From an uncultured Bacteroides sp. (GTDB lineage Bacteria; Bacteroidota; Bacteroidia; Bacteroidales; Bacteroidaceae): DNA of 64,000 nucleotides. The notes beneath the pieces are model-generated. The model was not told the DNA's origin. It was given only the letters and a program-made list of their open reading frames with translations, and did no database searches. The translations under genes and the position numbers were made by a program. Positions within the stretch are counted from its first letter, which is position 1. The number at the start of each line of letters is the position of its first letter. The DNA lies in NCBI GenBank assembly GCA_945833835.1, contig CAMAFR010000006.1, positions 1 to 64,000 of the forward strand, read 5' to 3'. Below, piece after piece: positions 56,968 through 64,000 of this stretch.

Positions 56968-58569
56968 TCATAGATTCATCACTGCCTGCTCAAAACCGTC
57001 CTTGTCGCCGATGGCGCGGTTGCGCATCTTGCTGCGGTAGTTGTAGACAGTGGCTAAGGAGTAACCTAAAAAGTGGGCAATACGGGTAGAATCTGTCACT
57101 CCCAATCGAATCAGTGCAAATATACGAAGTTCTGTGCTAAGTAGCTCGTTTTTCTTTGGGAAAATTTTACCGTCCTCCGTCAGCAGCCGGTTGAAGTCGT
57201 CAATGAAGTGGGGGAAGAGCTCCAGAAACGACTTGTCGAACTCATGATAGAAATTTTTCCGCTCGTCGCGCAGGAATTGTTCGGAGCGGATGGCCTTGAA
57301 CAGTTCTTCCACCTTCGAGGCCATGGCCAGTTTCTCCAGGGAGCGGCGGTATTGTTCCAGTTTCTCCAGATAGTCCACGCAGCGGTCCAGGTAGTTGGCG
57401 ATGTAGGTGTCTTTTATCTTACTGGTTTCGCCCAGGCTTTGGTTGGTGGCCACCAGCTGGCGGTTGGCCTCATAGAGATGGAGCCTCATCACCTGCAGTT
57501 TCTTCATCCAGAAGTACAGGTAGCCGCAGGCCACAATCAGCAGGAAGGCCAGTACGCTGACACTGGCAAAGAGGGTGCGTGTCAAGTCGTGTTCGTGCTG
57601 CACTTTCAGTTGGTAGGCTTTCTCTACGATGGGGTAGAAAGCCGTTACTTCCAGGAAGCGCAGTCGGGCATTGCAGTCCACGGCATCTTCCATGGAGCAG
57701 GCTAAGTAGCGGTAGGCCCGCTCCACATCGCCTTCGTGGTAGATTCTCAGTGCCAGTTTCTGGAGCGAGGCGTATTCGCGGGCGGAGCGCCGGATGTCGC
57801 ACAAGGCGGATTTGGCCAGGTGGTAGATCTGGCGGTCACTATCGCCCAAGGCCTCATACGCTTCGGCAAAGGTGTAGTGCATGAAAGCCAGGTGTTTCAG
57901 GTCCGGATGTTTGTGGGTGTAGTTGTCCAAGATGTGGAGGGCTTTGTCGGTTTGCCGGTCCAGCAGCAGTTTCTCGGCCAGCACGATGTCTTGATCCACC
58001 AGTTCTTCTTTCAGCAGCAGGATGGAGTCGCGGTACAGGGCGGTCTGGTCGAGGTATTTCTGTTTGGCTTGGCGGTCGGCGGTATAGTCGGCCAGCCAGC
58101 CGTAATAGGCGCGGCAGGTGCGGTAGAAGTAGGCCAGGCATGAATCACCCAGAGAGGCCACATCGATGCTTCGGAGCGTTTCGGCCGACTCGTTGTACAT
58201 GCCCATCACGCTCAGCACCTCTGCGTAGTTGATGAGGGTGTTAGCCCGTTCTTCCGGCGAAAGGAGGTGCATCAATGCCCGGCGGCGGTTGGCATAGGCC
58301 AAAGCCGAGTCGGCCTGATAGCGGAGGTAAGCGCCAAACACTTGTCCGCACAGTTCCCACTGATCGCGTGGTGCGGTGGCCGCCTGCAGCTGTGTCTTGA
58401 GGCGGGCGATGTTCCGCTCGTGTCGTTCGTGGTAGATGGCTTTGTGGAGGATGGCGGCATCGAGGGTGTCGAGCACCGTTCGGGTGGAGTCGGCCAGTGT
58501 GAGGGCCGCTGAGGAGACGCTCCAAGCGAAACCGCATACATACAAGAGGAGGATGGCGATGTTTCTCAT
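56968..58569 (-). CDS. susR: SusR-type starch utilisation regulator
   Basis: 533 residues. A signal peptide (to about 22) leads to a periplasmic TPR-like helical domain (about 35-325), one membrane segment (about 328-350) and a cytoplasmic part ending in a helix-turn-helix (LSTELRIFALIRLGVTDSTRIAHFLGYSL split by the recognition helix TVYNYRSKMRNRA). This layout is that of SusR (DUF6377-type C-terminus), which senses maltose or larger glucans and activates the sus genes in B. thetaiotaomicron. It is divergent from susA, as there. Confidence 0.85.
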   Translation of the reverse strand: MRNIAILLLYVCGFAWSVSSAALTLADSTRTVLDTLDAAILHKAIYHERHERNIARLKTQLQAATAPRDQWELCGQVFGAYLRYQADSALAYANRRRALMHLLSPEERANTLINYAEVLSVMGMYNESAETLRSIDVASLGDSCLAYFYRTCRAYYGWLADYTADRQAKQKYLDQTALYRDSILLLKEELVDQDIVLAEKLLLDRQTDKALHILDNYTHKHPDLKHLAFMHYTFAEAYEALGDSDRQIYHLAKSALCDIRRSAREYASLQKLALRIYHEGDVERAYRYLACSMEDAVDCNARLRFLEVTAFYPIVEKAYQLKVQHEHDLTRTLFASVSVLAFLLIVACGYLYFWMKKLQVMRLHLYEANRQLVATNQSLGETSKIKDTYIANYLDRCVDYLEKLEQYRRSLEKLAMASKVEELFKAIRSEQFLRDERKNFYHEFDKSFLELFPHFIDDFNRLLTEDGKIFPKKNELLSTELRIFALIRLGVTDSTRIAHFLGYSLATVYNYRSKMRNRAIGDKDGFEQAVMNL

Positions 58570-58594
58570 AAGGTCAGGTCGTATTTAGGTCAGG

Positions 58595-58602
58595 CAAATG
58601 TA
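58595..58602 (-). promoter_or_regulatory. -7 element of susR
   Basis: TACATTTG on the minus strand, 25 nt before the susR ATG; fits TAnnTTTG. No -33 box at the normal distance. Confidence 0.45.
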
Positions 58603-58763
58603 GGAAATTCCTTTCAAACTCGCTTTATTCCGTTACCGGTATTTTCAAACCGTTTATATTTTCCCTGATAAAATACGTGTACTCTCTTCTGATATTCAAT
58701 GAATTAATGGTTTATGGCATTTATAAAATGATGTTAGTATCCATTAGGGGTCAAGAAACCCTG

Positions 58764-58771
58764 TACATTTG
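58764..58771 (+). promoter_or_regulatory. -7 element of susA, activator-dependent type
   Basis: TACATTTG fits TAnnTTTG and lies 43 nt before the susA ATG. The -33 position has no TTTG, as expected if SusR must recruit polymerase. The short inverted AGGGGT/ACCCT motif just upstream (58746-58762) is a possible operator; this is inference. Confidence 0.5.
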
Positions 58772-58802
58772 CATCCGTCAAACGAACAGAAACCCTCACT
58801 AA

Positions 58803-60668
<1,866 letters not shown>

Positions 60669-60763
60669 GGCACTGCTATACTAATAGTATGAGAATGCAT
60701 TGATTCGTAGATAAATAGGTTTTCAATTAGGCACAACATATTTATAAAAACATTCAAGTGGGC

Positions 60764-60836
60764 AAAACAGGTCGAGTAGGTATCTTAATTTGTGAAAACG
60801 GAAATACGGAAAGACCTGTTTTATTTTTCTTTTAGC
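60764..60836 (+). terminator. terminator between susA and susB
   Basis: Ten-base perfect arms (AAAACAGGTC at 60764-60773, GACCTGTTTT at 60813-60822) are followed by a T-rich tail. The loop of 39 nt is long, so termination may be partial and leave some read-through to susB. Confidence 0.55.
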
Positions 60837-60880
60837 AAGCAAAAATACCAATTGGCATAAAAGGTTATAAAATGGGAGAG

Positions 60881-60921
60881 AATTGAAAAAGGGGAATTTG
60901 CGAAAATTCCCGTTTTCAATT
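60881..60921 (+). promoter_or_regulatory. stem-loop in the susB leader
   Basis: Outer arms AATTGAAAA (60881-60889) and TTTTCAATT (60913-60921), inner arms GGGAATT (60892-60898) and AATTCCC (60905-60911). It lies 69 nt before susB. It could stabilise a processed 5' end or serve control; not decided. Confidence 0.5.
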
Positions 60922-60977
60922 TTCATTGACCGCTTGGAGGTGCCTCTCCTCGGAAAACTGAAACCAGAACACCTTAA

Positions 60978-63170
<2,193 letters not shown>

Positions 63171-63177
63171 GGATGAC

Positions 63178-63204
63178 GGTGTGAGTTCTTGTAGGACTCA
63201 CACC
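63178..63204 (+). promoter_or_regulatory. hairpin between susB and susC
   Basis: GGTGTGAGT at 63178-63186 and ACTCACACC at 63196-63204 pair perfectly, loop 9 nt. Position behind the susB stop suggests partial termination or protection of processed ends, which would set the susC to susB ratio. Inference from position. Confidence 0.5.
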
Positions 63205-63257
63205 CTCCTTTCTGCCATACGAACAACAATTTATTTTATAACTAACAATCAAGTAAT

Positions 63258-64000
63258 ATGAAAACAGAAAAAGCAATCAGTCGGTTCCTGCTGCTTATGG
63301 CGGTAGGAATGCTGTTCGCTGTCCAGACCTTCGCGCAAGGATGGACAGTGAAAGGTGTGGTGAAAGACGCCACAGGCGAACCCGTCATTGGTGCCAACAT
63401 CCTCGTGAAGGGTACTACCAACGGTACCATCACGGACTTTGACGGTATTTTCCAGCTGCAGGCCAACAAAGGAGACATCCTGGTCATTTCCTTTATCGGC
63501 TACCTGCCGCAGGAACTGGAGGCGGCTCCCGAAATGAACGTTATCCTGAAAGAAGACGCTGAGACGTTGGACGAAGTGGTGGTCATCGGTTACGGTGTAG
63601 CCAAGAAGAATGACCTGACCGGTTCGGTGACGGCCATGAAGCCCGATGATATGAACAAGGGTCTGGTGACCAATGCACAGGATATGATGCAAGGCAAGAT
63701 TGCCGGTGTGAACGTCACTTCCAATGGTGGTGCTCCGGGTGAAGGCGCTACCATCCGTATCCGTGGCGGTGCCTCGTTGAACGCCAGCAACAACCCGTTG
63801 ATTGTGATTGACGGTCTGGCCATGGACAACGAAGGTGTGAAAGGTCTGTCCAATCCGCTGTCAATGGTAAACCCCTCGGATATCGAAAGCTTCACGGTTT
63901 TGAAGGATGCCTCGGCGACCGCTATTTACGGTTCACGCGGTTCAAACGGTGTCATTATCATCACCACCAAGAAAGGACGTACCGGCCAGAAACCTTCTGT
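63258..64000 (+). CDS. susC: SusC starch TonB-dependent transporter, start only (runs off window)
   Basis: The first 247 codons are present. A signal peptide (to about 26, TFAQG) is followed by the carboxypeptidase-D-like domain (VKGVVKDATGEPVIGANILV), a TonB box (LDEVVVIGYG near 112) and the plug with NPLIVIDGLA and VLKDASATAIYGSRG. SusC imports malto-oligosaccharides across the outer membrane with SusD. The complete N-terminus here is a useful contrast to the decapitated SusC at 8649-11669. SusD and later genes should lie beyond 64000. Confidence 0.93.
   Translation, partial: MKTEKAISRFLLLMAVGMLFAVQTFAQGWTVKGVVKDATGEPVIGANILVKGTTNGTITDFDGIFQLQANKGDILVISFIGYLPQELEAAPEMNVILKEDAETLDEVVVIGYGVAKKNDLTGSVTAMKPDDMNKGLVTNAQDMMQGKIAGVNVTSNGGAPGEGATIRIRGGASLNASNNPLIVIDGLAMDNEGVKGLSNPLSMVNPSDIESFTVLKDASATAIYGSRGSNGVIIITTKKGRTGQKPS

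Overview
The window comes from a member of the Bacteroidales, most likely Bacteroidaceae. The evidence is a starch utilisation (sus) locus, SusC/SusD pairs, a hybrid two-component regulator, many lipoproteins, a GldB homologue, and promoter elements of the Bacteroides type (TAnnTTTG, in two cases with a TTTG box 19-20 nt upstream). Coding DNA looks GC-rich by eye. I cannot name the species. I see no rRNA, CRISPR array, insertion sequence or prophage.

Region 1 (1-18.8 kb) is a polysaccharide utilisation locus, probably aimed at a pectic polymer. A minus-strand operon runs susC, susD, a DUF5017 lipoprotein, a DUF4955/pectate-lyase-like lipoprotein and three fimbrillin-fold lipoproteins. A plus-strand hybrid two-component regulator stands head-to-head with susC, and a large secreted beta-helix protein converges on it. 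The head-to-head junction near 11.68 kb is abnormal: the 5' ends of both genes and the promoter region between them are missing. This is either a real deletion or an assembly error. The region ends with tcdA.

Region 2 (19-34.2 kb) mixes further pectin functions with general genes. It holds a nucleotidyltransferase, a divergent pair of a PL10 pectate lyase and an exported KdgF-like cupin, a five-gene MacAB/TolC-type export operon, a ROK sugar kinase, and a GH43 - DUF4861 - GH28 cluster.

Region 3 (34.6-51.8 kb) is mostly housekeeping: fabI-gldB-rsmI-like, a GNAT acetyltransferase, a membrane protein with a degenerate Nudix-like tail, lipA, DPP IV, a TonB-like protein, an S41 protease, a coiled-coil protein, a metal permease fused to an HMA domain, a GH10-like lipoprotein, recO, tRNA-Glu, rpsT and gyrB. 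Behind gyrB lies a stretch with a possible tiny membrane peptide or small RNA and the remnant of a PD-(D/E)XK (DUF1703-type) protein.

Region 4 (52.8-64 kb) is an extended starch locus: malQ (GH77 with starch-binding domains), a sugar MFS transporter and susR (minus strand), then susA, susB and the start of susC, which runs off the window. Together they cover outer-membrane import, periplasmic hydrolysis, inner-membrane uptake and cytoplasmic maltodextrin processing.
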